DNA of 64,000 bases from Isoetes taiwanensis (GCA_021234155.1 JAJEKV010000062.1:5086497-5150496); one strand, 5' to 3'; counted from the stretch's first letter, positions 10,082 through 23,616 are shown. Translations and numbers: made by a program. The notes: a model not told the origin generated them from the letters alone.

Positions 10082-12653
10082 GACAATAACGAACCCAGGC
10101 TGCTAGGTCTTAGTCCTTTTTTTCCAGACCTCAAGGTGTCTGTTCGTGCTTTCACTCAAGGAGAGCTTCTCGGCCAAACTGTAGCTAGATTGGACCACCA
10201 TCAACATAGGGAAGCTGTTCACGATATGTATGATGCTGAGTATGACATTGAAGGAGGCCGTTTATGCTTACATGCTTATTCTGCGCCTCCCATCCCTCGT
10301 ATTTTTTCCAGGCCGGGCTCCCCTCCCAATTGCAAATATTGTTCTCAACCCCAGTCACCGCATCACAATCCTGTGCATCACACTCCTCATTACTTCCAAA
10401 TGCCCGAGAGTACTTATATTTATATTTCCTCTGGGTAGACGCCATTGCCTTCGCAACCGTCTTTCCATACCATTGTATGGGCTACACTCAGGTTTCTTTT
10501 GGTTCCAACCATGTCCAAGAATTTCAGTCTTCCCCATCTTTTCAACATCCTGTCAATGTCTACAATATTGGCAATCCTAAATTGAATGAGGATGGCACAC
10601 AAGAGATCTTGCCCACTGATCCCTATCCTCCTGGACCTCCTGGGTTTACTGTTCCAATGCATGTGCCTTGCTCGCAGCCCTCAGCTGTGCCCCAAGGACC
10701 ATCTTATTCTTATGCCGCACCGCTTCCTACCCAGGTTCCCATGATACCATCCACTGCTCACAATCACACTTACATATCCGACTTTTGGGAATCACGAAGG
10801 AAACATTAGAATGCTCATGCGCACATGGAAGAATTTAAAGCTCTTGCTGTTTTAAATGGACACTCTCAGTCCCAGATCAAGTTTTACATTTTCTCTACCA
10901 CACTGCGAGGAGCACCACATCAGTGGCTCATGGCCAATAAAAGTCATTAGAAAGAAAACTGGCAAGAAATGAAAACAACCTTTTTGTCCCATTATGGTAC
11001 CACATATGACGATCAACAATTTCTCAAGGAATTCAATGATCTTCAACAATAAGCCACAAAATCTGCCCATGATTTCTTGGTTAGCAAGCTCAAAGAATAT
11101 CCTACGCAGAGTCAGATCTTGTTTTGGTTTCTGCAAGGACTACCTCCTGCTGTTCGTCTTATGCCTGAATACTTGCCAAGACGCTGGACCACGCTAACGA
11201 ACTGGTCGGTCATTCCATCAATGTGTAGTGTCCTCCCGTGGTGTTCCCCTCACAGATCTCCCTTTCATTCCTCCTGTCGTGGTTCCACAAAACACGGTCC
11301 AACCTCATCAATCTGCTCCATAATAAAGAAGTCAAATCTGGTGCAACATTTATAAGTATCAAGTCCATCTGGCCAATGAATGCAATTCCACGAATGGTCC
11401 TCCTCACTGCAAGCATTGCAACATGTGCAACCACACTACTGAAGAATGCACGCACTCACATCCCATGCCTTTTCAATAAAAATGGTCTTTCAAGTTCAAA
11501 AGACGCCTCAGCAATATCCACAACCTCGGCAATATCCACAATCGCAGCAATATCCACAAACTCAGCAATCTCAACAATCACGAGGGCAAAACTCATGCAC
11601 TCCTTTTAATCCAGCGAAAGCTAATGTTATCACTGTCAGGAGTTGGGCCACACCACCACGGCATGCCCACAACTTCCCCAAGTTCAAGTCCAACTTCTAG
11701 GCACCAACCAAACTGCCTCGGTGCGTGTCACCACCTATCAACTCTGGGTCACTAATGGAAAACAAAACCCATGCCCCACGTTAAAAAAACCGCCTGGTGC
11801 GCCTCAACAGCAACAGAATCCACAAGCTCCATAGCCTGCTGTCTTGGACTAACAAGCCCAAGAAGAGATATATCAAGCCATGAACCCTCCTGTGCAACAA
11901 TCCAACTGGGTTGGTCTGGTCTCATGCCAGCACCTCGGCACTCGCCCTTTGAGGCTTACACTACAAGACATGCAGCCTGCTTTTGCAGTGGACATTGTTC
12001 CTCTTGAACAACTCAAGACGATGCATTTTGCCCCTGATCTGGAAAAACTCATGCCTCATGTTATGCCCAAGGTATATCAAAGTATTCTTAAGCTCATGCA
12101 AGCTGCAGAAAGACGCACTGCTGGCCAATGTTCATGCTAATCTCGAGCTCAACAACGTAAGGAGGCGCCCTCCACATCTACGCCTACTTCACGCGCTCAG
12201 CCATATCCTAACATTGTTGCCGAAGTAGAGCTCCTCAAGGAAGTATCGGCCTCCATGCCTAAGGAACCAGCCCCGTTGGACTCTGTTGATTCTTTAGCCT
12301 ATGTTCCCTTGGAGCCGCCAAGATCAAAATTCCTCTTAGTCTTCCCACAATTTTGAAGTTATGTGCTGCCCTCTGGGAACAGTCGCCTCTACCCACTGTT
12401 CTTATTGGCACAGTCGCTACTTCCATGCCCATGGTTCACGCAACTGTTGGGAATCAGCAGATTAATCAAGTACAGATTGATGGGGGCAGTGCTGTCAACC
12501 TCATCACGGACAGAAAAAAACTTAGCATCACTCAATTATATCGTGCTCCTTATGGCATCAAATTAGCCAATGGTCACATCAAGCGCCCTCAAGGCGTCAC
12601 CCCTATTCTCCAAATCAGCATTGGTGACCTCAGGATTCTCGTAAAGTTTTAGC
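10082..12653 (+). pseudogene. Ty3/gypsy-like gag and protease remnant
   Basis: Downstream of the LTR lies a long decayed frame. The gag core at about 10808-11200 has the retro-gag pattern (FYIFSTTLRGAPHQWLM, then NWQEM...FLSHY, then FLQGLPPAVRLMPEY). A CCHC zinc knuckle (C-X2-C-X4-H-X4-C, CKHCNMCNHTTEEC) is at 11408-11449, followed by a Gln-rich stretch. A retropepsin block with the active-site motif IDGGSAVNLI lies at 12470-12510. In-frame stops are mostly TAG or TAA where Gln would be expected. The frame ends at a TAG at 12651-12653, beyond which the sequence is unrelated, so reverse transcriptase, RNase H and integrase are missing. It is non-functional. Confidence 0.75.
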
Positions 12654-15313
12654 ATGAGATCTAGATAGATGAATCTCTTAGCAAAAATGCAGGAAAATAT
12701 GAAACTACCAGAACAAATTATTAGAATCAAAGCAAATTTGAGAGATCGGATTTGTACGCCTGGTTGGTTACCTATACTTCATTGCAAATAATCAGGCCGA
12801 TTCAAGCGTGATAGGCTTACAGAGCTAAGCCTGAATGCGGTACTGACAACTAGCACAGAGGACCGGGTAAGCAAGAACATCTGAACTTTAGCTGTTAGTT
12901 TAGTATATGGATACTTTTACTGACCAGAGGCCCAGTGCAAGACTTCCCCAAAACTAAGAAGCAAAGAAAAATAGATGTAAGCCCTCTCTGTGCCTGCATC
13001 CTGGATCAGCATAACAATCCCGCCAGTAAGATAAACTAGTCAGAAATTCGCAAGTTCGATAAAGTAGCCAGAGATTTGCCACTCTTATATTAGAGCTTTT
13101 GAGGAGAAAAATTGATCAAAGAGACGCCCTAGCATGCTGGATGGGCTTCTACATGGCACGCCGATTGCATAAAGCACCTTTGTTTTAGAACCAAAACACA
13201 ATGTCACTGCACAAGTCCCAGATCTCACCAAAACATGGCTGCACTTTGTACTCTTGGATGATCTATATGAGGGGACTCCAAGCCCTCTCGAACAAGCCCT
13301 GGAGCAAAAGGCATGAAAACCAAGAGCATCAAATTCGAGGATCACTAAGAAAAACACATACGAAACCAACATGCATGCATAGACAGATAAGAATAAAGCT
13401 TCCATGGTACCTGCTGGTACAAGATGCTTGCTAAAACGTTCTCTGGCACCTGCTACAACGCGCCCGCTAACAACCAAGTATATATAATTTTATTGTGAGA
13501 ATCCAAGAGTAGAATCATGTAAGGAAGTGGAAGAGTGAGAAGAAAGACTAAAGAGGGACAGGGAAAAGAAGAGAAAAGCAATGGGCAATGAGAGAAGTGT
13601 TGCTGTGAGAAGACGTCGATAACCGGCCTCGAATATAGACTTAAATAATGGCTCGTCCCTGCCCAGAATGGCGATCCAAGGGCTGATCGATGCTATTATT
13701 ATGATTGCAATAAAGGGAAGACGACTTTGATTTCACAATTGCCTGCAATGAATCGTAATAATTTCATTTAATGACATAATTTTCACAAGTTTTGGCGAGA
13801 GATTTATGTACTTGTTCGATGAAACTGAGTTTTGTCTCAAATTTTAAGATAACTTTGATGACTATATTGAAAATAAAAATGAGTTTGTATTTCGAGTATT
13901 TGCCAAAATACCAGAATTGTCCCCTTACTTTTGAACCAACAGAACAACATGGCCAACTGTTATAACCCCCAGGTGGCTTGGTCAACTTCTCATCCTGCTT
14001 GAAATTGCCATACTAGCACATTTGAATTCTGCATATGTTGCTACACATGTAAAAATGACAGGCGCTTTTCCTCTGTACAAAAGATTACTCCAATTTATAC
14101 AATCCAGCATACTTGCAAGATAAAATGAATAAAACACTATAAATATACCATGTAGTATGTGGGATATAAGTGCCATATAACATATGCCTTCTTGAATATT
14201 GTGGTAGTGCATTTGACAGTATATCTGCAAGTTAAATCACTTTACAATCAACTACAGCATGATTTGAAATTGTAACTGTCCTAGCCACTTGATAGACCGG
14301 CATACGTATTCATGTATGTATGGATATGCTTGACATGCATGCAGGATGGAACTAAAAAATAAGCAAAGATTTAGATAATAAAGAGGCATTGGGGAAAAGG
14401 AAATTTAAAAGATTTTTTTGCAAAAGGAGATCACCTGGAGCATGACGCAGAGCAGGAGATTGTACCAGGAGGATTAGCAGGAGACGCCAGATCCTAGTAT
14501 TGTATCGGATCTTTATCTTCTTCAGGTGGGGATTTGGATTTCCATTGATTCAATAGAGATTTGTATATGTTGTCATGATTAGATCCATGCATGCTTTCAT
14601 AAAGGCTTCAGGGCTATGTATAATCTTGAGAAGCAGTGGCTTAAACTAGATAGCTTGCAATCACATAGGCTGCAATCAGATTGTAGGATGTCGGATTAGA
14701 GTTGCACAAGGACAAAAGACCAGTGCTCTGGAATCAATCTTGGGGTTTTCATGCCTTGTGAGATAACTTCAGTATCACCTTACGTGAACCTGTGAAAGGG
14801 TATTTGTTAGTATTGCGTATGGATTGGATTGAATAGTACTGGCTAAAAATTTGAATATGATATGCACTGGTTAACTCGAAGAGCAGCAAGAGCAGGAGTA
14901 AAATCATGTGGATCATGTTAAAATTGCTACTAAAGTGCCATTTTTGATGAATCAAAGGCCGTTTTTATACAATCAATGGTTGTTGTTGTTCTTTGGTATA
15001 AATTGAAGAGCTCAAAGAGAAACTCCAGACTTCGAAGGTGATGAGATCAAGTTGGAAAACCAGCCAAAATTGCTTAGAAAGGGCCAAATTCAAGGTAAAA
15101 AGGGTCGATTTGCCCTGGGAAGGACCGGATCAGAGAAATTGAAGTCTTTCAGGAGCTGCTACAATTGTGCCAGAATGAGTCGTTCAATGTTTTTTTTTGT
15201 TGATGCTTATCTTTGTTTTGTTATGCGTTGTTATATTTTATGCTTTGTGAGATTTCTAATAATTAGTGGAAGCTATGACTATAGCATTAATAACATACAT
15301 AGGGGCTAGCAAA
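12654..15313. other. Unassigned interior of duplication B
   Basis: No recognised domain. A minus-strand frame at 13477-13085 (start GRVVAGARERFSKHLVPAG) and its shorter equivalent in copy 2 might be an exon or leader of an unknown gene. Pyrimidine-rich sequence follows on the minus strand at 13620-13530. The same frames are broken differently in the two copies, which argues against selection. Confidence 0.35.
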
Positions 15314-15327
15314 TTAGTTGCGGGAAG

Positions 15328-16397
15328 TGTGATGAAATCACGATGCTCCACACCTCTCCTTTTCTATGGGTTCCTCTGCCTCCCGACATATTTGCCTTTG
15401 GTGCCCGGCTTACCTTTCGGACCTTGGGCTGTTGGACTCGGGCTGCAGTGTCCACCTTAGAGGATTGGTATTGGTATTGTCATGGCCAACTGGCTCCTTG
15501 GGAGTTTTTCGGGGCCGCTTTTAAGAGAGCGTTGATCGAGCTATCTGGCGACAAGTGGCCTCCTCAGATTCCACTTGCATATTCTGTTCTCCCTCGGGGA
15601 AGGGTGGTCTCTCAGATTGGAAGGTTCATTCGGAGGTCGATGAGTCATGTTTTGTTCGTTCTTGTTACCAGACGTTGGTTATTCATGATACTTTACCTCC
15701 TTCTGACAAGTGGGCACTGAAGCTTCAGGATTCCTGTTGGCGCTCCGTCTGGACATGGACTTAGAAACTCTCTCCCCCCACCAAAGGTTAGGGTTCTCTT
15801 GTGACAAGTAGTGCACCGCTGCATTAGGGTAAATGTTCTTGTCCATAGATTTAAGCCAGCTGTGAGTTTTCTTTGCCCTTGCTGTGGCTCTCATCGAGAG
15901 TCCATTGAACATTGCCCACATTTGCAAGCTACATGGGATTGGGTCAGAGCATTGTTCCGGATCAGGATGTGTAGCCAGAAGATACTTCTTCATGTGTTTC
16001 CAGCTTCATGGTCCTCTCCTAAGAAGCAGGCTTTCCATCTGTGTAAGGCATGGCTGGTTTGGTTGATTTGGAAACAACGTCGTTTATAGATTTTTCAAGG
16101 TATTCAACAACCTTCTCTAGTTCCACGACTCAGACATAAGCTATTCCAGAGTTTTCTTGTGTTTACTGGCCTAGAGGAGACAAAGTTTTGCATCTGGCGG
16201 GATATTTTGCACATTGTAAATGCGAATGGGGAGTTTGCACAGTGATTACTAGAGGTGATTGGAAGTTTACGCACTAGTTTTTTAGTATGGAGTGTTGAGG
16301 TGTCTTTGTCCCTTAGGGGCATTCTTTTTCCTCACTACTCGTCTTGTATCATTGCCATTCTTTTAATATAAGTGTCTCAGTTCTTCAAAAAAAAAAA
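15328..16397 (+). mobile_element. 5'-truncated LINE with target-site duplication (in B copy 1)
   Basis: The remnant encodes the C-terminal part of LINE ORF2. A pre-zinc-finger stretch (EDWYWYCHGQLAPWEFF) precedes a zf-RVT domain (FLCPCCGSHRESIEHC, with part of the next Cys block deleted relative to copy 2), then SPKKQAFHLCKAWLVWLIWK. The A-run is at 16387-16397. TTAGTTGCGGGAAG at 15314-15327 and TTAGTTGCAGGAAG at 16399-16412 flank the insert as a 14-bp target duplication with one mismatch, so the 5' truncation point is at about 15328. Several frameshifts are present. Confidence 0.88.
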
Positions 16398-16954
16398 TTT
16401 AGTTGCAGGAAGCACAACTATCAGTGACAAGAGGTCAGTATGGAACCCCGTCGTAATTCATGTATTAAATTTCGTAACTAAGGAATGGTAACACATAAGC
16501 TTAATACAAACCATTACATCCAACACTTTAAAATTAAAGTCCCCCTGAAACCCCCTTCGGATTGGGTGCATATTCACACGGGGGTGCCTCCGAGCATCGA
16601 GAGCTATCAGATGGGCATATTTACTCAATATTCCTTGATCTAGACCGTAGATAGCGATTCTTATTTGTAGGTTTTTCTTGTACAAATTTTGATATACTGT
16701 ATAACGAAGTTTGTGAAATACTATAAGATTTGAGGCAATGTACTAAATGGTGTTGATTTTATACGTATTATATGATTTTAGGGGCTCTCGCTGCCCTACG
16801 TCACCTCCATTTGAATATGCACTCAAACGAAAGGGGGTTGGGGAGGGGGAGGAGGGATTTAATTTTAAAGTTTGGATGTAACGGTTTGTATTAATTCAAA
16901 AAAAAAAAAAATTGGCCCCTTCGGGGCCTAGGAAAAGATGGTGCACAAATTAGA

Positions 16955-18801
16955 AGGAAGGAAGAAATTTTAACGTCCACGGAACCCAATCGGGTTATGG
17001 GACCAGAACAAACAAAAGGGGGCATAAGCCCTAACAGAACAGAGGGCCGAAGCCCAAGAAACAGAACATGGGGTCTAAGCCCGCTACAACACACAAATAA
17101 AGGAAACCGAACCAACCCAAAAAAAAGAGCCCGTGGCTATGCCAAAATCGTCCCGGGGATCGGTAGGCCACCGATCCCTATGATAGCCCGGCCTCCCTAT
17201 ACACCGCCCATTTCCGTTGTAGGCAGCCTCGGCGCGCTCGACATAGCTCTTCTTTCGCTGCAAAGGCGTCTTTGAGGTCAAATCTTCTGAGCGAGAGAAG
17301 GTGGTTCCCTTCAAATGATTGCCATCTTGGTAAGATGTGCGCGGCTGGAAAGAGCATCCCAGCGGACCAAGAGATGACGGGGCGGTCGGGCCGTCTTTGC
17401 TCCAACCGGGCCGGGCGAAAGGATGCCGTCGGCGGTATGTGCATCACGGACCGAAAAAAGAGGCAGCCTCATCCATGCTTGGTAGCGCTTACCCGTCTCC
17501 TTTAGACCTACAATACGCAAGGTCAGGGTCGATGCATGTTCTGTGGCCCTACCAAACTCGTAATGACGGGACCTCGGCATGGGCAAGGCAACAAATCCTC
17601 AAGCGGGAGGTGTGGGCATTGAGACCGGGTTCATCACCCTGTGCATAGCATCGGCCGCAGGCATAGCACTCCACAGTGGTCGCCCGAGGGCCCCTGTGCT
17701 GTTAATCGTGAAACATTATTGTGACTGGCTGAGGTGTGCCCCGCAGACTGTAGCAATAACTCAAGAAGTTGTACCCAGCCTTCTAGTGGCAACTGAGCAG
17801 ATGTCTCTGTGAGAGTAACGGTAGAGCGGACCGTGTGGATCCTGGCAAGTATCCCTGAAGGCAAACACTGGAGCTGAGCATCAATCCTGTCCAAGGCCGC
17901 AGCTAAAGATGCACCGGAAAGATGGGTCAGGATGGGACGCTGGGGCCCAAAGAAGGGGCTGCCTGAAGGTATGGCTCAATTGTGGGGTCATAGGGTTTGT
18001 CAAAGCCTGACGCAGGTGTCTGAATCAGGTTCTTTGATTTGCGGGTCTCCCTAGCCATGCGCTTAATCTTTCGGGTCATGCTAACGCTTTACTAGGCCGT
18101 AACTGAGGAAGGACAAACACTTGGGGAGCACAGACCAAGGTAAATCAAAGAACACCAGAAACCAACAAAGATGAGCAAGAACGACAATTGGCGGACTAGA
18201 CACAGAATGTGTTGGCAAGAAATGAAATGTGTAATGGAAAGAGAAACAAGACACAGAATAGATGGGAAAAGACCCAACAAATCACACCTGTGGACACTGG
18301 CAGAAAGGGATTCGGTGGTTGTCTGTGCCGTGGGAAACCCCAGAAGCCTTGAATACTGGACGGGACCCGCTGGAAGCAGAGACGTTTTACTGGGTGACAG
18401 GAGTGTTGGGCGCGACCAGGGTGTGGCGGGGCTGAATCCGGCCCAAGCTAATTTGAACTGGGAAAAATCGATGTGCGGGCGTGGGATAAACAGAGAGGAA
18501 CAAATCCGCTCCGGAGGAAAACTTGATTGTGCACCTGATTATGTGGCATGTGCTTGGATACTTGGCCCAAGCCAAATTGAGGGCAGACTAGGTTAATCGG
18601 CCAGCCATGGTGATGCAGAACCAATCACGCATGCCATATCATAGCCCCCTCTCTCGTGTCTGAACCAACCGAGTCAAGCTGTGTTTCGTTGTGCTGCTGT
18701 GTGAGATCTGGTTGCTGGTGCCGATGTGCCTACATCAGGCTGCCGTGATTGGTGCCAGCTCCGGATCGCCTATGTGACGCTGAAGGGGGATAACCCAGAG
18801 C
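16955..18801. other. GC-richer unassigned block between the B copies
   Basis: The base composition is visibly richer in G+C than either flank. On the minus strand an ATG at about 18079 opens MTRKIKRMARETRKSKNLIQ, a basic N-terminus. Decayed frames continue leftward to about 17180 (for example PVISWSAGMLFPAAHILPRW). This could be the 5' end and first ORF of a LINE or another retroelement in reverse, but no diagnostic motif is present. The block ends abruptly at both B copy 1 and repeat A. Confidence 0.35.
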
Positions 18802-19072
18802 TACAAAAAATAGACATGAAAATACTAGAATAAGCAAAGAAACAATATAACTTATAAACAATATAACTTATATAACTTATGAAATACAAGAAAGAAACAA
18901 TAAGAGAGATATCTCGAGCAATAAGAAATAGTTTTGCAAGTTTGACATTGAAGTTTTACACAGCCCGTATTTAAGAGTTAAATCCCAATAGGTTCACACG
19001 TGGTTTCCAAATTCAAAAATATAACATTTGAATGTCAATGTCAAAATATAACATTTAAGAGAACCATTGGCA
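18802..19072 (+). repeat. Direct repeat A, left copy (flanks B copy 2)
   Basis: Starts TACAAAAAATAGACATG and ends GAACCATTGGCA. It is nearly identical to 23637-23934. The two copies bracket the second B segment like a very long flanking duplication. The sequence is AT-rich and non-coding. Confidence 0.88.
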
Positions 19073-22000
19073 CAGTCGCTACTTCCATGCCAATGGTTCA
19101 CGCAACTGTTGGGAATCAGCAGATTAGTCATGTACAGATTGATAGGGGCAGTGCTGTCAACCTCACAGAAAAAAACTTAGCATCACTCAATTATATCGTG
19201 CTCCTTATGGCATCAAATTAGCCAATGGTCACATCAAGCGCCCTCAAGGCGTCACCCCTATTCTCCAAATCAGCATTGGTGACCTCAGGATTCTCGTAAA
19301 GTTTTAGCATGAGATCTAGATAGATGAATCTCTTAGCAAAAATGCAGGAAAATATGAAAGTACCAGAACAAATTATTAGAATCAAAGCAAATTTGAGAGA
19401 TCGGATCATGCATGCCTTGGTTGGTTACCTATACTTCATTGCAAATAATCGGGCCGATTCAAGCGTGATAGGCTTATAGAGCTAAGCTTTGAATCGGTCT
19501 CGACAACCAGCACGAGGGGACCGGTTAAGCAAGAACATCTGAACTTTAGCTGCTTTTACTGACCAGAGGCCCAGTGCAAGACTTCCCCAAAACTAAGAAG
19601 CAAAGAAAAATAGATGTAAGACCTCTCTGTGCCTGCATCCTGGATCAGCATAACAATCCCGCCAGTAAGATAAACTAGTCAGAAATTCGCAAGTTCGATA
19701 GAGTAGCCAGAGATTTGCCACTCTTATATTAGAGCTTTTGAGGAGAAAAATTGATCAAAGAGACGCCCTAGCATGCTGGATGGGCTTCTACATGGCACGC
19801 CCGATTGCATAAAAGCATCTTTATTTTAGAACCAAAAGCGCAATATCCTTTGCACAAGTCCCGGATCTCTCAAAACATGGCTGCACTCTGTACTCTTGGA
19901 TGATCTATATGAGGGGACTCCAAGCCCCCTCGAACAAGCCCTGGAGCAAAAGGCATGAAAACCAAGAGCATCAACTCACAAATGCATCTCACATTCATTC
20001 AATCGACAATCATCTTAAAACTCAAAACACCAATATGCATTCTTAGCACGTAGAACACTCTACTCCAAATTCGAGGATCACTAAGAAAAACACACACGAA
20101 ACCAACATGCATGCATAGACAGATAAGAATAAAGCTTCCATGGTACCTGCTGGTACAAGATGCTTGCTAAAAAGTTCTCTGGCACCTGCTACAACGCGCC
20201 CGCTAACAACCAAGTATATAATTTTATTGTGAGAATCCAAGAGTAGAATCATGTAAGGAAGTGGAAGAGAGAAGAAAGACTAAAGAGGGACAGGGAAAAG
20301 AAGAGAAAAGCAATGGGCAATGAGAGAAGTGTTGCTGTGAGAAGACGTCGATAACCGGCCTCGAATATAGACTTAAATAATGGCTCGTCCACTTGGAGAA
20401 TGGCGATCCGAGGGCTCGGTCGATGCTATTATTATGATTGCAATGAAGGGAAGACGACTTTGATTTCACAATTGCCCGGCAATGAATCGTAATAATTTCA
20501 TTTAATGACATAATTTTCACAAGTTTTGGCGAGAGATTTATGTACTTGTTCGATGAAACCGAGTTTTGTCTCAAATTTTAAGATAACTTTGATGACTATA
20601 TTGAAAATAAAAATGAGTTTGTATTTTGGTATTTGCCAAAATACCGAGAATTGTCCCCTACTTTTGAACCAACAGAACAACATGGCCAACTGTTATAACC
20701 CCCAGGTGGCTTGGTCAACTTCTCATCCTGCTTGAAATTGCCATATTAGCACATTTGAATTCTGCATATGTTGCTACACATGTAAAAATGATAGGTGCTT
20801 TTCCTCTGTCCAAAAAATTACTCCAATTTATACAATCCAGCATACTTGCAAGATAAAATGAATAAAACACTATAAATATACCATGTAGTATGTGGGATAT
20901 AAGTGCCATATAACATATGCCTTCTTGAATATTGTGATAGTGCATTTGGCGGTATATCTGCAAGTTAAATTACTTTACAATCAACTACAGCATGATTTGA
21001 AATTGTAACTGTCCTAGCCACTTGATAGACTAGCATACGTATTCATGTATGTATGGATATGCTTGACATGCATGCAGGATGGAACTAAAAAATAAGCAAA
21101 GACTTAGATAATAAAGAGGCATTGGGGAAAAGGAAATTTAAAAGAATTTTTTGCAAAAGGAGATCACCTGGAGCATGACACAGAGCAGGAGATTGTACCA
21201 GGAGGATTAGCAGGAGACGCCAGATCCTAGTATTGTATCGGATCTTTATCTTCTTCAGGTGGGGATTTGGATTTCCATTGATTCAATAGAGATTTGTATA
21301 TGTTGTCATGATTAGATCCATGCATGCTTTCATAAAGGCTTCAGGGCTATGTATAATCTTGAGAAGCAGTGGCTTAAACTAGATAGCTTGCAATCACATA
21401 GGCTGCAATCAGATTGTAGGATGTTGGATTAGAGTTGCACAAGGACAAAAGACCAGTGCTCTGGAATCAATCTTGGGGTTTTCATGCCTTGTGAGATAAC
21501 TTTAGTATCACCTTACGTGAATCTGTGAAAGGGTATTTGTTAGTATTGCGTATGGATTGGATTGAATAGTACTGGCTAAAAATTTGAATATGATATGCAC
21601 TGGTTAACTCGAAGAGCAGCAAGAGCAGGAGTAAAATCATGTGAGTCATGTTAAAATTGCTATTAAAGTGCCATTTTTGATGAATCAAAGGCCGTTTTTA
21701 TACAATCAATGGTTGTTGCTGTTCTTTGGTATAAATTGAAGAGCTAAAAGAGAAACTCCAGACTGTTGAAGGTGATGAGATCAAGTTGGAAAACTAGCCA
21801 AAATTGCTCAGAAAGGGCCAAATTCAAGGTAAAAAGGGTCGATTTGCCCTGGGAAGGACCGGATCAGAGAAATTGAAGTCTTTACGAGCTGCTGATTGTG
21901 CGGAATGAGTCGTTCAATGTTTTTTTTTGTTGATGCTTATCTTTGTTTTGTTATACGTTGTTATATTTTATGCTTTGTGAGATTTCTAATAATTAGTGGA

Positions 22001-23616
22001 AGGCTATGACTATAGCATTAATAACATACGTAGGGGCTAGCAAATTAGTTGTAGGAAGTGTGATGAAATACTGATGCTCCACACCTCTCCTTTTCTGTGG
22101 GTTCCTCTTGCCTCAGACATATTTGCCTTTGGTCGCCCGGCTTTGCCTTTCGGGCGTAGGCCCGTTGGACTCGGGCTGCAGTGTCCATAGAGGATTGGTA
22201 TTGGTATTGGCATGGCCAACTGGCTCCTTGGGAGTTTTTTCAGGCCCGCTTTCGGCTTAAGAGCAGTGATCGAGCTATCTGGCAGCAAGTGGCCTCCTGT
22301 ATTCCACTGCATATTCCTGTTCTCCTCCAGGGAAGGGTGGTCTCTCAGATTTGGAAGGTTCATTCGGAGGTCGATGAGTCATGTTTTGTTCGTTCTTGTT
22401 ACCAGACGTTGGTTATTCATGATACTTTACCTCCTTCTGACAAGTGGGCACTGAAGCTTCAGGATTCCTGTTGGCGCTCCGTCTGGACATGGACTTAGAA
22501 ACTCTCTCCCCCCACCAAAGGTTAAGGTTCTCTTGTGGCAAGTGGTGCACCGCTGCATTAGGGTAAATGTTCTTGTGCATAGATTTAAGCCAGCTGTGAG
22601 TTTTCTTTGCCCTTGCTGTGGCCCTCATCGAGAGTCCATTGAACATTGTCTAGTCTTGTGCCCAAATTTGCAAGCTACATGGGATTGGGTCAGAGCATTG
22701 TTCCGGATCAGGATATGTAGCCAGAAGATACTTCTTCATGTGTTTCCAGCTTCATGGTCCTCTCCTAAGAAGCAGGCTTTCCATCTGTGTAAGGCATGGT
22801 TGGTTATTCCAGAGTTTTCTTGTGTTTACTGGCCTAGAGGAGACAAAGTTTTGCATCTGGCGGGATATTTTGCACATTGTAAATGCGAATGGGGAGTTTG
22901 CACAGTGATTACTAGAGGTGATTGGAAGTTTACGCACTAGTTTTTTAGTATGGAGTGTTGAGGTGTCTTTGTCCCTTAGGGGCATTCTTTTTCCTCACTA
23001 CTCGTCTTGTATCATTGCCATTCTTTTAATATAAGTGTCTCAGTTCTTCAAAAAAAAAAATTAGTTGCAGGAAGCACAGCTATCAGTGACAAGAGGTCAG
23101 TATGGAACCCCGTCGTAATTCATGTATTAAATTTCGTAACTAAGGAATGGTAACACATAAGCTTAATACAAACCATTACATCCAACACTTTAAAATTAAA
23201 GTCCCCCTGAAACCCCCTTCGGATTGGGTGCGTATTCACACGGGGGTGCCTCCGAGCATCGAGAGCTATCAGATGGGCATATTTACTCAATATTCCTTGA
23301 TCTAGACCGTAGATAGCGGTTCTCTTTTGTAGGTTTTTCTTGTACAAATTTTGATATACTATATAACGAAGTTTGTGAAATACTATAAGATTTGAGGCAA
23401 TGTACTAAATGGTGTTGATTTTATACGTATTATATGATTTTAGGGGCTCTCGCTGCCCTACGTCACCTCCATCTGAATATGCACTCAAACCAAAGGGGGT
23501 TGAGGGAGGGGAGGGGAGGGGGTTTAATTTTAAAGTTTGGATGTAACGGTTTGTATTAATTCAAAAAAAAAAATTGGCCCCTTCGGGGCCTAGGAAAAGA
23601 TGGTGCACAAATTAGA
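19066..23616 (+). repeat. Segmental duplication B, copy 2
   Basis: It is colinear with 12404-16954. Differences seen: loss of 8 bp near 19165, loss of about 20 bp near 19552, an extra ~94 bp at about 19974-20067, loss of ~75 bp near 22803 inside the LINE, and many substitutions. The left border cuts into the Ty3 protease block without the upstream gag, so this copy is derived. It is joined to A through the shared heptamer ATTGGCA. Confidence 0.9.
22059..23060 (+). mobile_element. 5'-truncated LINE (in B copy 2)
   Basis: This is the same insertion as 15328-16397, duplicated with segment B. It is flanked by TTAGTTGTAGGAAG at 22045-22058 and TTAGTTGCAGGAAG at 23061-23074. The zf-RVT domain is better preserved here: FLCPCCGPHRESIEHCLVLC. 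A deletion after KQAFHLCKAWLV removes the stretch encoding LIWKQRR in the other copy. The A-run is at 23050-23060. Confidence 0.87.

Larger units (their letters stand above)
12404..16954 (+). repeat. Segmental duplication B, copy 1 (about 4.55 kb)
   Basis: The sequence from ATTGGCACAG at 12404 to ATTAGA at 16954 recurs in direct orientation at 19066-23616 with high similarity, scattered substitutions and several indels. Copy 1 begins in the middle of the Ty3 protease remnant, which continues uninterrupted to its left, so copy 1 is the ancestral location. Contents in order: 250 bp of protease, about 2.7 kb of unassigned sequence (12654-15313), a 5'-truncated LINE (15328-16397), and about 550 bp of unassigned sequence ending in an A-run and GGCCCCTTCGGGGCC. 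Confidence 0.9.

Noticed and set aside
12404-23616. B copies as the two LTRs of one giant LTR element
   Set aside because: The copies have no TG..CA ends, no primer site or polypurine tract, contain a LINE, and copy 1 is continuous with gag sequence on its left.
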